A stretch of 64,000 nt of DNA from Actinomycetota bacterium. GTDB lineage: Bacteria > Actinomycetota > Actinomycetes > Streptosporangiales > Streptosporangiaceae. The translations under genes and the position numbers were made by a program. Shown one piece after another: positions 35,686 through 43,823 of this stretch (the stretch's first letter is position 1; each line of letters opens with the position of its first letter). The notes beneath the pieces are model-generated. The model was not told the origin of the DNA. It searched no databases and saw only the letters and a program-made list of their open reading frames with translations. Where the stretch lies: assembly GCA_019240215.1 (NCBI GenBank), contig JAFAYQ010000006.1, positions 1 through 64,000 on the forward strand, written 5' to 3'.

Positions 35686-37304
35686 GGGGCACGGGACTCG
35701 GGCGAGCTGGGCGGGTGCCAGAAGACAACGCGCGGGCGGGCTAAGTGGCGGACGACGTAGTCGACGGGGTGATGGCGGGCTGACGGGATGAGCGCCCGGC
35801 GGTGCAGGGAGCAGGCCGGGAGCTGGCGCGGGTGCGGCAGGCGGTAGCTGGGCTCGGGGCGGCAGCGGCTGGCGGGGACCTGGTGGGCGAGGACCGGGAC
35901 GCCGTGGGCGGGACGCGCCGGGTAGGCGGCCGGGCGGGCGGGGTAGGCGTCGCGGCGGCCGGTCCAGTCCGCGCGGCGGGGCGGCGGAACCGGGACGGTC
36001 GCCGGAACGGTCGCGGGGCGGGGCGCCGGGCCGTCGAGGTCCGGGGACCGGGGGCCGAGGTCCGGGGCCGGGTGGCCGAGGGCGGGTGACAGGTGGCGCC
36101 AGCGCAGCGCCAGCAGCACCGCCGCTACCGCCCCGACGGCGCCGCTGATGGCGATGACGGTGGCCGGGGACAGGAACTCGGTGGCGGCCCCGGCGATCAG
36201 CAGGGCGCCGCCCTGGCTGGCGACGGTGCCCATGCTGGCCAGGCCGAACGCCTGGGAACGGCGGTCAGCGGGCACGCACTGGACGAAGGCGGTGTTGGCG
36301 GCGATCTGGTAGATCGCGAACGTGCCCGACAGCGCGAAGATCAGCAGCGAGACGACCAGGCCGGGGTGGAACGCGATCAGCAGCAGGCTGGCGCAGCTGC
36401 AGGCGGCCATCGGGCCCATCCAGCGCAGCCGGGACCGGGAGCCGACCTTGCGGGCGAAGACCGGGGCGACCAGGACCGCGCCGGCCTGGCCGGAGGCGAC
36501 GACCAGCCCGGCCGCCAGCGGGCCGCCGCTGAGCCGGGCGACGTAGGGGGCGGCGATGCCTTCCGGTATCGAGTACAGCGCGATCAGCCAGCCCAGCATC
36601 ATCACCGTGCGGATCGTCCGGTCTCCCAGCAGCAGCCGGAGCCCGTCGCTGAGCTGGCGGGCGGCCCGCAGGCCGGAGGCGACGACCGGGGCCGGCCGGG
36701 CCCGGGTGCCCCAGCGGATCAGCACCGCCGAGGCCGCGAAGGTGGCGGCGTCGACGGCCAGCGCGGGCCGGGCCCCGAGGAAGGCGATGGCCGCTCCCCC
36801 GACCGCCGCCCCGGCCACCATCGCCACCCGGAAGGTGGTCTGCATGACGGTCGCGGCCAGCGCGTAGTGCTCCTCGGCGAGCACGTCGGGCAGCACCGCC
36901 GAGCGGGCCGCCTCGAACGGCGACTGGGCCATCGTGGTCAGGTACAGCAGCCCGACCAGGGCCGCGACCGGGATCCCGGGCAGCAGCATGGCCGTCACCA
37001 TCAGCGCCCGGATCAGGTCGCAGGCGACCATCACCTGGCGGCGCGGCAGCCGGTCACCGAGGCCGGAAAAGGCCAGGCTGCCCATGACCCAGGGCAGCGA
37101 GCCGGCCGCGTAGGTCAGCGCCGACAGTAACGGCGAGCCCGTCTTGGCGTAGATCAGCAGGGTCAGCGCGACCAGCGTGAGCCGGTCCCCCAGCTCCGAC
37201 AGGATCTGGGACGCCCACAAGGCCCGAAACTCACGGACGGCGAACACCTCACGGAAGGTGGGCTGGGCAACGGGGGTCCTGCTCACGGCGACGGTACTGG
37301 TCAC
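35565..37304 (-). CDS. MFS exporter (EntS/MFS_3-like) with long Pro/Arg-rich tail
   Basis: A 579-residue frame. Residues 1 to about 415 are a twelve-helix MFS_3-type exporter (FRALWASQILSELGDRLTLVALTLLI at the start, GDRLPRRQVMVACDLIRALMV as motif A; written with a break). The remaining about 165 residues are Pro/Arg-rich with a YPARPA repeat and run 121 nt into the 3' end of the GH36 gene. That tail has no recognisable domain and probably results from loss of a stop codon. The GTG start has GGAAAGG upstream. The upstream region holds two copies of the 22-bp palindrome, which links it to the NOS locus. Confidence 0.8.
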   Translation of the reverse strand: MTSTVAVSRTPVAQPTFREVFAVREFRALWASQILSELGDRLTLVALTLLIYAKTGSPLLSALTYAAGSLPWVMGSLAFSGLGDRLPRRQVMVACDLIRALMVTAMLLPGIPVAALVGLLYLTTMAQSPFEAARSAVLPDVLAEEHYALAATVMQTTFRVAMVAGAAVGGAAIAFLGARPALAVDAATFAASAVLIRWGTRARPAPVVASGLRAARQLSDGLRLLLGDRTIRTVMMLGWLIALYSIPEGIAAPYVARLSGGPLAAGLVVASGQAGAVLVAPVFARKVGSRSRLRWMGPMAACSCASLLLIAFHPGLVVSLLIFALSGTFAIYQIAANTAFVQCVPADRRSQAFGLASMGTVASQGGALLIAGAATEFLSPATVIAISGAVGAVAAVLLALRWRHLSPALGHPAPDLGPRSPDLDGPAPRPATVPATVPVPPPRRADWTGRRDAYPARPAAYPARPAHGVPVLAHQVPASRCRPEPSYRLPHPRQLPACSLHRRALIPSARHHPVDYVVRHLARPRVVFWHPPSSPESRAPQPCPGEASRIKQAAGAAASPTVSPARSASQLISATSLPG

Positions 37305-37411
37305 GGCGACCCTTTCCTTCCGGCACCGCGCGAGAGTTACTCAAACGGTCTAACCGGTTACCGGACGCCATAGTGGCAGAAAACGAAGGGTCGCTTTGCG
37401 GTCTTGGACCT

Positions 37412-37433
37412 AAATACGTCATCTGACGGATAT
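37412..37433. repeat. 22-bp palindromic element, copy 1
   Basis: AAATACGTCA-N2-TGACGGATAT; the arms match at 8 of 10 positions. It is 107 nt upstream of the MFS start and is the only copy without an adjacent TGCAAGTTGCA. Confidence 0.6.
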
Positions 37434-37524
37434 CTCAGACGCCATCTCGCGGCTGCAACCTGCCGATCGCCGTATCTGGCCTAGCGGGAGGTCACAGGGA
37501 TAGGGACAGCGGCCTCCGCTTCCG

Positions 37525-37546
37525 ACATACGTCAACTGACGGATGT
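37525..37546. repeat. 22-bp palindromic element, copy 2
   Basis: ACATACGTCA-N2-TGACGGATGT; the arms match at 9 of 10. TGCAAGTTGCA follows 7 nt later. Apart from the central dinucleotide it is identical to the reverse complement of copy 3 at 45020, 7.5 kb away. Confidence 0.75.
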
Positions 37547-37582
37547 TTCATTGTGCAAGTTGCATGACACTTGCACAGCAAC

Positions 37583-38911
37583 TCACGAATCAAGTTGTGA
37601 AAGCTGCCGCTCGACGCCGCCCTGTTCCTCAATCATCCGGAGGTGCGGTACATGTTCCCCACCCTGATGGGGACACACCGCCGCCAGCTCGTCCACGGGC
37701 TGGGCCAGCTCACGGAGGCTGGGCTCGGCGGGCGCGGCCAGCGAGGCCGGGGTGGCCAGCGAGGCCGGGGCCGGAGCCGGATGCCGGTAGAAGTTCGGCG
37801 TCTGGTCGAAATCGGTATACGTGCGGTGGAACACCGGGGTGGCCGAGGACGCGGTCGGCGGCACGATCCAGGACCAGTCGACCGGGCAGCCGCGGCCGTG
37901 CCGTTCCTCGCGCTCCAGGTGCTGCAGGAAGCGGGCCGATTCAGTGTGGTGATCGGTGATCGCCACCCCGGCCGCGTCGAACGAGTGCAGGACGGCCAGG
38001 TTGAGCTCGGTCAGCGCCTTGTCCTTCCACAGCGTCCGGTCGGTCGCGGTCGACAGGCCCATGTGGCTGGCGATCTCCCGCAGTTCGTCGTACCGGCCGG
38101 CGTCGCCGAAGTCGCGCGAGCCGATCTCGGTGCCCATGTACCAGCCGTTGAACGGGGCGGCCGGGTAGCGGACGCCACCGATCTCCAGGTACATGTCGCT
38201 GATGACGGGGACCGCGTACCAGCGCAGGCCGAGGTTGGCGAACCAGCGGTAGTCGGGGTGCTCGATGCCGACCTCGAGAATGGCGTCAGCCGGTATCTCG
38301 TGCATGGTGACCGGCGCGCCCGCCTCCTGGACGAGCAGCGGCAGGATGTCGAACCGGCCGGGCGGCCGCCCGCCGGGCCAGCCGAGCTCGCGGGCCAGCC
38401 GGGTGACAGCGACGTTGGACGGGTCACCGACGACGCCGCCGCCGACCAGTTCGTAGCCCGCGTAACGGATCAGCTGGGAGCTGATGATGCGCGGCCCGGG
38501 CTGGTCCGGGGCGTCCGGCGCGAACACCGTGATCTGCGGGCGGATGCGGCCGCCGTTCGTCGCCGAGCGCAGGTGGGTCACCGCCTCGGCGGCGATGTCG
38601 GCGGCGGCGCTGATCTCCCGGCAGTCCCGCACCCGGAGGCTGTGCCAGTACAGCCGCCCGATGCAGCGCGAACTGTTCCGCCAGGCCACCCGGGCCCCGA
38701 ACGCGAGCTCGGCCGGGGTGTGCCAGTAGCTGCCGGAGAACTCGATCTCACGGCGCACCTGACGGATCCGGTGATCGGGCGAACCCAGATTGTTTTCGGC
38801 ATGGAAAAGCGTGATGAATTGCTCGGCGCTTTCCTGCACCCTATCCGCCGCGGACGATTCATAAGCGATGGGAGCGGATGGGCTGAAGTCCGGCAGAGTC
38901 GACCCCGCCAT
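37583..38911 (-). CDS. nos: Nitric oxide synthase oxygenase
   Basis: The 442-residue protein matches bacterial NOS oxygenase domains, which oxidise L-arginine through N-hydroxyarginine to citrulline and NO using haem and a pterin. Cys83 in AWRNSSRCIGRLYW is the haem ligand, and Glu262 in FNGWYMGTEIGSRDF binds the arginine guanidinium. The catalytic core ends near residue 378 (QTPNFYRHPAP). A 62-residue tail of Pro/Ala and then VCPHQGGEHVPHLR is extra compared with usual bacterial NOS. No reductase domain is attached, as normal for bacteria. GGGAGG precedes the ATG at 38909-38911; the longer start is not supported. Confidence 0.95.
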   Translation of the reverse strand: MAGSTLPDFSPSAPIAYESSAADRVQESAEQFITLFHAENNLGSPDHRIRQVRREIEFSGSYWHTPAELAFGARVAWRNSSRCIGRLYWHSLRVRDCREISAAADIAAEAVTHLRSATNGGRIRPQITVFAPDAPDQPGPRIISSQLIRYAGYELVGGGVVGDPSNVAVTRLARELGWPGGRPPGRFDILPLLVQEAGAPVTMHEIPADAILEVGIEHPDYRWFANLGLRWYAVPVISDMYLEIGGVRYPAAPFNGWYMGTEIGSRDFGDAGRYDELREIASHMGLSTATDRTLWKDKALTELNLAVLHSFDAAGVAITDHHTESARFLQHLEREERHGRGCPVDWSWIVPPTASSATPVFHRTYTDFDQTPNFYRHPAPAPASLATPASLAAPAEPSLRELAQPVDELAAVCPHQGGEHVPHLRMIEEQGGVERQLSQLDS

Positions 38912-39088
38912 GAAGGCCTCCCGGGTAGCGGTTCCTGGTGCTACCAGCGTGAATGGCGACCTTGCCCCGACCTTGACGCTTACCTTGCCGAAATAAATGC
39001 CGACGCGGAAAATGTAAATTCGCAAAATGTCGCGCAAATTGCCTGCGCTTTTTATATGTGTGTGAGAGCGGGCGGTGGCGCGGGCTGG
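38912..39088 (-). promoter_or_regulatory. Probable nos promoter region
   Basis: An AT-rich 177-nt gap upstream of nos. It holds AATGCCGAC at 38996-39004, the same 9-mer found upstream of the SARP and LAL genes, and two GCAA heptamers 12 nt apart (GCAAAAT at 39022 and GCAAATT at 39034). A TTTTTATAT run follows. These could be activator sites for a SARP-type protein. Confidence 0.55.
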
Positions 39089-42000
39089 TCAGGAGATGCG
39101 GGCGGCGTAGTCCGGGGCGATCGTCTCGATGCGGATCCGGACCGCCTTGGCCTCGGGCACGTCCAGGCGCTCGTAGATGTCGAGGGCCTGGCGCAGCGCG
39201 ATCCGGGCGCCGCCGTACTGGCCGGCCGCCTGCTCGGCCTCGGCGATGCCTTCGAGGACCTTGCCTTCCTCGTAGGGCTCACCGTTCTCGCGCGCCATCC
39301 GCAGCGCGGCCTGGTAGTCGGCCATCGCGTCGTCGTAGCGGCCCGACCCGCGGTGGATGTCGGCCGTCAGCCGCAGCGCGATCAGCTGCTGGGACAGGTT
39401 GCCGATCTCCTCGGCGATCGCCCGCGCGCGCTGGTGGTGGGCCAGCGCCTCGTCGTGGCAGGCGGCGCTCTCGTAGATGGCGCCGATGTCGTTGAGCACC
39501 TCGGCCTCGTTGGGCAGGTCGCCGATGTCCCGGTACACGGCCAGCGCCTTGCGGTAGGCCGCCAGCGCGTCCTCGTGGCTGCCCTTGTACCGGTGCACGC
39601 TGCCGACGTTCTGGTAGAGGATCGCCTCGTACTGGGCCCCGCCGATCGCGCCGAAGATCTCCAGCGCCTCGGTGTAGGCGTCGAGCGCGTCCCGGTGCAG
39701 GCCGCTGAAGAAGTAGATCCGGCCCAGGTTGCCGAGCACCTTGGCCTCGCCGCGCCGGTCCCCGGTCGCCCGGTACAGCGTCAGCGCTTCCCGCAGCTGG
39801 CTGGTGCCCTCGGCGTGACGGCCGAGCTGGAAGGTGCAGACGCCGCTATGACACAGCGTGTCGGCCACCCCGCGCGAGTCGGCGGCGGCCTGGTACAGGA
39901 TCTGGCCTTCGGCAAAGCAGGCGACCGCCTCGCGCCAGCGGGCCATGCCGAAGTGGGCCAGCCCGAGCTGGTCGAGCGCGCGGGCCTCGCCGATCCGGTC
40001 GGCCTGCGACCGGTAGCTGGCCACGGCCTCCTCGGCCAGCGCGATCGACTCTTCGGGCTGGCCGGTCAGCTGACGCACGGCGCTGAGCGCGAGCGCCGCC
40101 CGCGCGACCCGGGCCGGGTCGGCGATGTCCCGGCCGGCCTGCAGGGCCAGCACGTGGGCAGCGGCTGCCTCGTCCCAGTAGGCCTGGTTCTCCATGAAGT
40201 CGGCCAGCAGGCCGATCAGGTCGGCGCTCTTGGCCTTCCACTCGTGCCGGCCGGCGTAGCGGGCAACCTGCAGGATGTTGCGCCACTCGGCGTCCAGCCA
40301 GTCGGCCGCGTCATCGGCGGTGACCAGTGGTGGCCCGGGGGCCGCGGCCGGGCTGGCTGGTGCGTCGGCGGCCCGGCGCAACGGGTTGAGCACCCGGTCG
40401 GCCGTGTCGGCGGTGAGCCGGTAGTAGTCGATGAGCCTGCTCAGGGCCTGCCGCTGCTCGGCCGGGGAGTCGTCGCGGGCGGCCAGCTCGGCCGCGTAGC
40501 CGCGGATGAGGTCGTGGAACCGGAACGCCCCGCCCGGGGCCTGCGCCAGCAGGTGATGGTCGAGCAGGGCCCCGAGTGCCTTCTCGGCCTCGGCGTAGGT
40601 GCAGCCGCCGAGCGCGGCCACCGCCGCCAGGCTGAGGCTGGGGCACGGGCTGATGCCCAGCCGCCGGAAGAGCTGCCGGTGGTCCGGCTCCAGCGCCCGG
40701 TAGGACAGGTCGAAGGCGGCGGTCACCTCGGGGGCGGCCGCGCGGGCGTCGCTCAGCCAGGCCGGCGCCTGGGCCAGCTCGTCGGTCAGGCCCTGCAGGC
40801 CCGGCGACCCGTCGCGGGCCACCCGGGCGGCGGTGAGCTGGATGGCCAGCGGCAGCCGGCCGCAGCGCTGGACGGCGGCGGCGATCTGGCCGGCGTCCTC
40901 GTCCCGGCTCTCGCCGCTGAGCCAACGGAACAACGTGACGGCGGCGTCGACCGGCAGCACGTCGAGGGTGAGCGAGCGGGTCGCGCCGAGGTCGGGCAGC
41001 CGGCGCCGGGTGGTGATGAGGATCAGGCAGCGGCTGGTGAGCGGCAGCAGCGGGCCGATCTGGTCGTGCCCGGCCGCGTCGTCGAGGATGACCACCGCCC
41101 GGCGGCGGCTCAGCTGGGCCCGCCACAGCGCGGTGCGCTCGCCGATGGTCTCCGGAATCTGGGCGGCCGGCACCGACAGCATCTGCAGCAGCCGGTACAG
41201 CGCCTCGGCCTGGTCGAGGGCCGGGCTGCCGGGGTCGTGGGAGTGCAGGTTGAGGTAGACCGTCCCGTCCGGGTACTGGTCGCGGACCAGCCGGGCGGCC
41301 CGGACCGCCAGCGTGGTCTTGCCCACGCCGGGCATGCCCTCGATGACGACGACGCCCGGGCGGCCGCCGTCCGGGCCGGTGAGCACGGCCAGCTCCGGGT
41401 CGCGGCCGACGAACTGGGCGGCCTCGGGCGGCAGGGTGTCCGGGGCTTCGGTCTGGGCCAGCCGCCGTCCGGCCGGCCGGACGGCCAGCTCGGGATCACG
41501 GCCGAGGATCCGCTGGTGCAGCTCGGACAGGGCGGGGCCGGGCTCGGCCCCCTGGTCTTCGATCAGGCGGGTACGGGTCTCCCGGTACAGGCTGAGGGCG
41601 TCGGCTGGCCGGCCGCTCCGGCACAGCGCCGTCATCTGCTGGCCGACCAGCGTCTCGTCGGCCGGGTACTGCACCAGCAGCTGCGACAGCTCGCCGACCA
41701 GCTCGGCGTGCTGACCGAGCTCCAGCTCGCAGCCGACCCGCTCGAGCACGGCCGCGCGCCGCTCTTCTTCCAGCGCGTCCCGCATCCGGGCCGCCCAGTC
41801 GCCGCCGATCCCGGCCAGCGCCTGGCCGCGCCAGAGGGTGTCGGCCGCACGCAGCAGCTCGGCCGCCGGCTCGAAGTCACCGCTGGCCGCGAGCGCGTCG
41901 GCCTGGCGGCGCAGCCGCCGGAACTGGTGCACGTCGACCGTCTCCGGGTCGACCTCGAGCAGGTAGCCCTGAGCCCGGCCGAGCAACCGCAGGTCATCGC

Positions 42001-42232
42001 CGACCGCCTGGCGCAGCGAGGCCCGCAGCCGGGCCACGTAGACGGACAGGCTCTCGCGGGCCTTGGCCGGCGGCTCGGCGTCCCACAACCGATCGATGAG
42101 GGTCTCGGCCGGAACCAGCGCCCGCGGCGTCAGCAGGAGCATGGCCAGGATCGAACGCGCTCGGGCGCGGCCGAGATCCTGCCGGCGTCCGGCCGACCAG
42201 AGCTCAATCGGTCCGAGAACCCGGAATTCCAT
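39089..42232 (-). CDS. SARP/AfsR-type regulator (BTAD, NB-ARC, TPR)
   Basis: A 1047-residue STAND regulator. Residues 1-95 form an OmpR-like DNA-binding domain (MEFRVLGPIELWSAGRRQDL), 95-245 the BTAD helical domain, 275-600 an NB-ARC ATPase with Walker A GMPGVGKT (299-306) and VVILDD, and about 680-1035 a run of TPR repeats. Such AfsR-like activators bind direct heptamer repeats and open secondary-metabolism promoters. It lies directly upstream of nos on the same strand, so nos is a natural target. I chose the ATG at 42230-42232 because homology begins there; no strong ribosome site is visible. Confidence 0.92.
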   Translation of the reverse strand: MEFRVLGPIELWSAGRRQDLGRARARSILAMLLLTPRALVPAETLIDRLWDAEPPAKARESLSVYVARLRASLRQAVGDDLRLLGRAQGYLLEVDPETVDVHQFRRLRRQADALAASGDFEPAAELLRAADTLWRGQALAGIGGDWAARMRDALEEERRAAVLERVGCELELGQHAELVGELSQLLVQYPADETLVGQQMTALCRSGRPADALSLYRETRTRLIEDQGAEPGPALSELHQRILGRDPELAVRPAGRRLAQTEAPDTLPPEAAQFVGRDPELAVLTGPDGGRPGVVVIEGMPGVGKTTLAVRAARLVRDQYPDGTVYLNLHSHDPGSPALDQAEALYRLLQMLSVPAAQIPETIGERTALWRAQLSRRRAVVILDDAAGHDQIGPLLPLTSRCLILITTRRRLPDLGATRSLTLDVLPVDAAVTLFRWLSGESRDEDAGQIAAAVQRCGRLPLAIQLTAARVARDGSPGLQGLTDELAQAPAWLSDARAAAPEVTAAFDLSYRALEPDHRQLFRRLGISPCPSLSLAAVAALGGCTYAEAEKALGALLDHHLLAQAPGGAFRFHDLIRGYAAELAARDDSPAEQRQALSRLIDYYRLTADTADRVLNPLRRAADAPASPAAAPGPPLVTADDAADWLDAEWRNILQVARYAGRHEWKAKSADLIGLLADFMENQAYWDEAAAAHVLALQAGRDIADPARVARAALALSAVRQLTGQPEESIALAEEAVASYRSQADRIGEARALDQLGLAHFGMARWREAVACFAEGQILYQAAADSRGVADTLCHSGVCTFQLGRHAEGTSQLREALTLYRATGDRRGEAKVLGNLGRIYFFSGLHRDALDAYTEALEIFGAIGGAQYEAILYQNVGSVHRYKGSHEDALAAYRKALAVYRDIGDLPNEAEVLNDIGAIYESAACHDEALAHHQRARAIAEEIGNLSQQLIALRLTADIHRGSGRYDDAMADYQAALRMARENGEPYEEGKVLEGIAEAEQAAGQYGGARIALRQALDIYERLDVPEAKAVRIRIETIAPDYAARIS

Positions 42233-42682
42233 GATCGCTCTGCATCGTCTACCGCCCGTCGGCACGTAGGAGCTGACACCGGATCCGGATGGGTGCGCCC
42301 ATCCTTGGGAGGTTGATACCCGCTGTCGGCATTCTCCATCCGTATTAAATACAGAATGATCCGCGCAGGACAATAGTCCGGGCGAGACCCGCCGTTGCTC
42401 TGCAACTTTCACGGCAACTTCGTGGGCGCCCGCCGATCATGAAAACACAGAAAAGGCCCGGATCAGAACGGGACCTCTTCTGCGAATCTCCCTTTTCAAA
42501 ATAATTAAAATGGCCTGTCTCCACGCGCTCGCAAGCAGTTCATGCAATGCCATGGTGCTTGCGAAAAATTGCCAGACGGATTTGCCTGAAACCACATCTC
42601 GAAGTGCAAATTGCGGTAAATTAGTCATTGAGACACTCTGCGCAGATCTCAGGCCCTAGTCATCGGTAAGGGGATCGTCTCG
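42233..42682. promoter_or_regulatory. 450-nt AT-rich control region between SARP and small-peptide genes
   Basis: No gene is convincing here. Going left to right it contains GTCGGCATT at 42325-42333 (reverse complement of the 9-mer upstream of nos), two GCAACTT heptamers at 42402 and 42414 (12-nt period), and an inverted repeat CGCAAGCA (42530-42537) / TGCTTGCG (42556-42563) around a TTCATGCAATG core. These elements also occur upstream of nos, the flavohaemoglobin and the LAL gene. It probably drives the SARP leftward and the peptide gene rightward. Confidence 0.5.
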
Positions 42683-42931
42683 ATGAAAAGTCACAATTGG
42701 ATTCTGCCCGCTGGGAAGCACGCCAAGGTGGGCCCCGCGACCAGGCTGGCGGAGGCGGCGCTGGCCGACTCACCAGCCCAAACGGCCCGCGCCGCGCTGG
42801 TCCTGGCCCTCGTGGTGGGCGGCGGAACGGAAAGTGCGGCGACGGCTGCCAGCAGCAGTGCGGCGGTGACAACCGCCACCGTGGTGCCCATCAGCTCTGC
42901 ACATATGGTCGCTCATCCCTGGCTTATGTAA
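42683..42931 (+). CDS. Small alanine-rich peptide, possibly exported
   Basis: An 82-residue frame with GC-rich third positions, AAGGGG about 9 nt upstream and a strong terminator 10 nt after its TAA, which together support a real gene. The N-terminal 35 residues are mildly charged; a hydrophobic stretch ARAALVLALVVGGG follows, then an Ala/Ser/Thr region and the end SSAHMVAHPWLM. No family is recognised. It is divergent from the SARP gene, and its end resembles that of the small peptide at 47212 (SSAH followed by Trp). Confidence 0.5.
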   Translation: MKSHNWILPAGKHAKVGPATRLAEAALADSPAQTARAALVLALVVGGGTESAATAASSSAAVTTATVVPISSAHMVAHPWLM

Positions 42932-42941
42932 CCAAGACTTA

Positions 42942-42971
42942 AAACGGCGTCACTGGACGGTGGCGCCGTTT
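42942..42971 (+). terminator. Rho-independent terminator of the small-peptide gene
   Basis: AAACGGCG (42942-42949) pairs with CGCCGTTT (42964-42971); the inner TCAC/GTGG pairs extend the stem to 12 bp with one wobble and leave a 6-nt loop. It begins 10 nt after the stop codon at 42931. Confidence 0.75.
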
Positions 42972-42994
42972 AGTCGTGCCTGTATTAAAAAGCG

Positions 42995-43022
42995 GGCCGA
43001 CGGCTCCGGAGAGCCGTCGGCC
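42995..43022 (-). terminator. Rho-independent terminator of the flavohaemoglobin-DivIVA operon
   Basis: A perfect 12-bp stem (42995-43006 with 43011-43022, GGCCGACGGCTC and its complement) closes a CGGA loop. On the minus strand it lies 9 nt after the stop at 43032 and is followed by a CGCTTTTTAATA tract. Confidence 0.85.
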
Positions 43023-43031
43023 GGCCTATCT

Positions 43032-43823
43032 TCAGTGTCGAAGATACGCGCTGCCGTTGCCGTTCCGGTGGCCATTGATCGCCTGAGCCGGGCTGGCCGG
43101 GGCCGGACGGCCCGCGGGAACCGAGGGACTGATGGGACTCCTGGGACTCGGGGTGGCTACCGGACCCCGTTGAGCTATTTCCTCGATCGAGTCCGATTCT
43201 TTGCGTTCCCACTCCTCGATGCCGCGCAGGATTCCCTCGGTATAGGCGCGCAGGTGAGCCCGGTAGACACCGCTGTAGGTGCGCAGGTACGCCAATTCGG
43301 CCTGGGCGGCCTGCCATTCTTCATCGGACGGCGGCGAGGCCGGGCCGTCCAGGGCCGAGACCGCGGCGTCACGGGCCTTGACCTGCGCTTCTTCCAGCAG
43401 CCGACTCGAGTGCTGGCGGGCCTGCTGCATGATCTCGTCGCGGCGCTGCCGGGTCTCCTTGGTCAGGCGGCTGCTGTAGTCACGGGCATCGGCCACGTAC
43501 TTCTCGGCCGTGACCTGCGCGGTCGACAGGATGCGGACCGCGTGGACGTGGGCGTCCTCGGCCCCGAACAGCACCGACTGCTCGTCGCCGGCGCCCTCGG
43601 TCTCGCCGGCGATGATCCGGCGGCGCAGCCGCTGGACCTCCTGCCACAGCGAGGTGCGCTCGTTGACCAGGCGCACGAACTCAGCCTGGACCGCGGCCAG
43701 GAAGTCGCGGACGGGCCCTTCCTCGTAACCCCGCCGTCCCAGCCGGGACGTCGGGAAGATCACGGTCTGCAGCTCGTCCGGGCGCATCCGGCCCCGCTCG
43801 TTGTCGAACCATGCAGTGGTCAA
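43032..43823 (-). CDS. DivIVA-domain coiled-coil protein
   Basis: A 263-residue protein. Residues about 14-60 (RPDELQTVIFPTSRLGRRGYEEGPVRDFL, shortened motif RRGYEEGPVRDFL) match the DivIVA/Wag31 lipid-binding N-terminus. Long heptad-rich helices follow to about residue 215, then a Pro/Ser-rich tail. DivIVA proteins mark curved membrane, poles and hyphal tips; this is not the main DivIVA, which would sit in the dcw cluster. Its ATG overlaps the flavohaemoglobin stop by 4 nt, so the two are made together, which suggests a polar or septal link to NO handling. Confidence 0.82.
   Translation of the reverse strand: MTTAWFDNERGRMRPDELQTVIFPTSRLGRRGYEEGPVRDFLAAVQAEFVRLVNERTSLWQEVQRLRRRIIAGETEGAGDEQSVLFGAEDAHVHAVRILSTAQVTAEKYVADARDYSSRLTKETRQRRDEIMQQARQHSSRLLEEAQVKARDAAVSALDGPASPPSDEEWQAAQAELAYLRTYSGVYRAHLRAYTEGILRGIEEWERKESDSIEEIAQRGPVATPSPRSPISPSVPAGRPAPASPAQAINGHRNGNGSAYLRH

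Larger units (their letters stand above)
37305..37582. promoter_or_regulatory. Intergenic control region between MFS start and nos stop
   Basis: This 278-nt region is AT-richer than the genes. It contains two copies of the 22-bp palindrome (37412-37433 and 37525-37546), then TGCAAGTTGCA at 37554-37564 inside a larger inverted repeat with 9-nt arms TGTGCAAGT (37552-37560) and ACTTGCACA (37569-37577). It lies upstream of the MFS gene and just past the nos stop, so it most simply controls the MFS gene. No gene is seen in it. Confidence 0.65.

Noticed and set aside
40063-40074. GGTCAGCTGACG, similar to the core of the 22-bp palindrome
   Set aside because: It lies within the SARP TPR codons, the outer arms do not match, and no TGCAAGTTGCA is near.
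37643-42316. A 1557-codon open frame on the plus strand across the whole of nos and the SARP gene
   Set aside because: It is antisense to two well-supported genes, has no domain and repeats dipeptides typical of GC-rich shadow frames.
42437-42628. Minus-strand 63-codon frame upstream of the SARP gene
   Set aside because: It covers the inverted repeat and AT-rich promoter region and has no coding bias.
42691-42891. Minus-strand 66-codon frame with a signal-peptide-like N-terminus
   Set aside because: It has no ribosome site or terminator in its direction, whereas the plus-strand frame has both.
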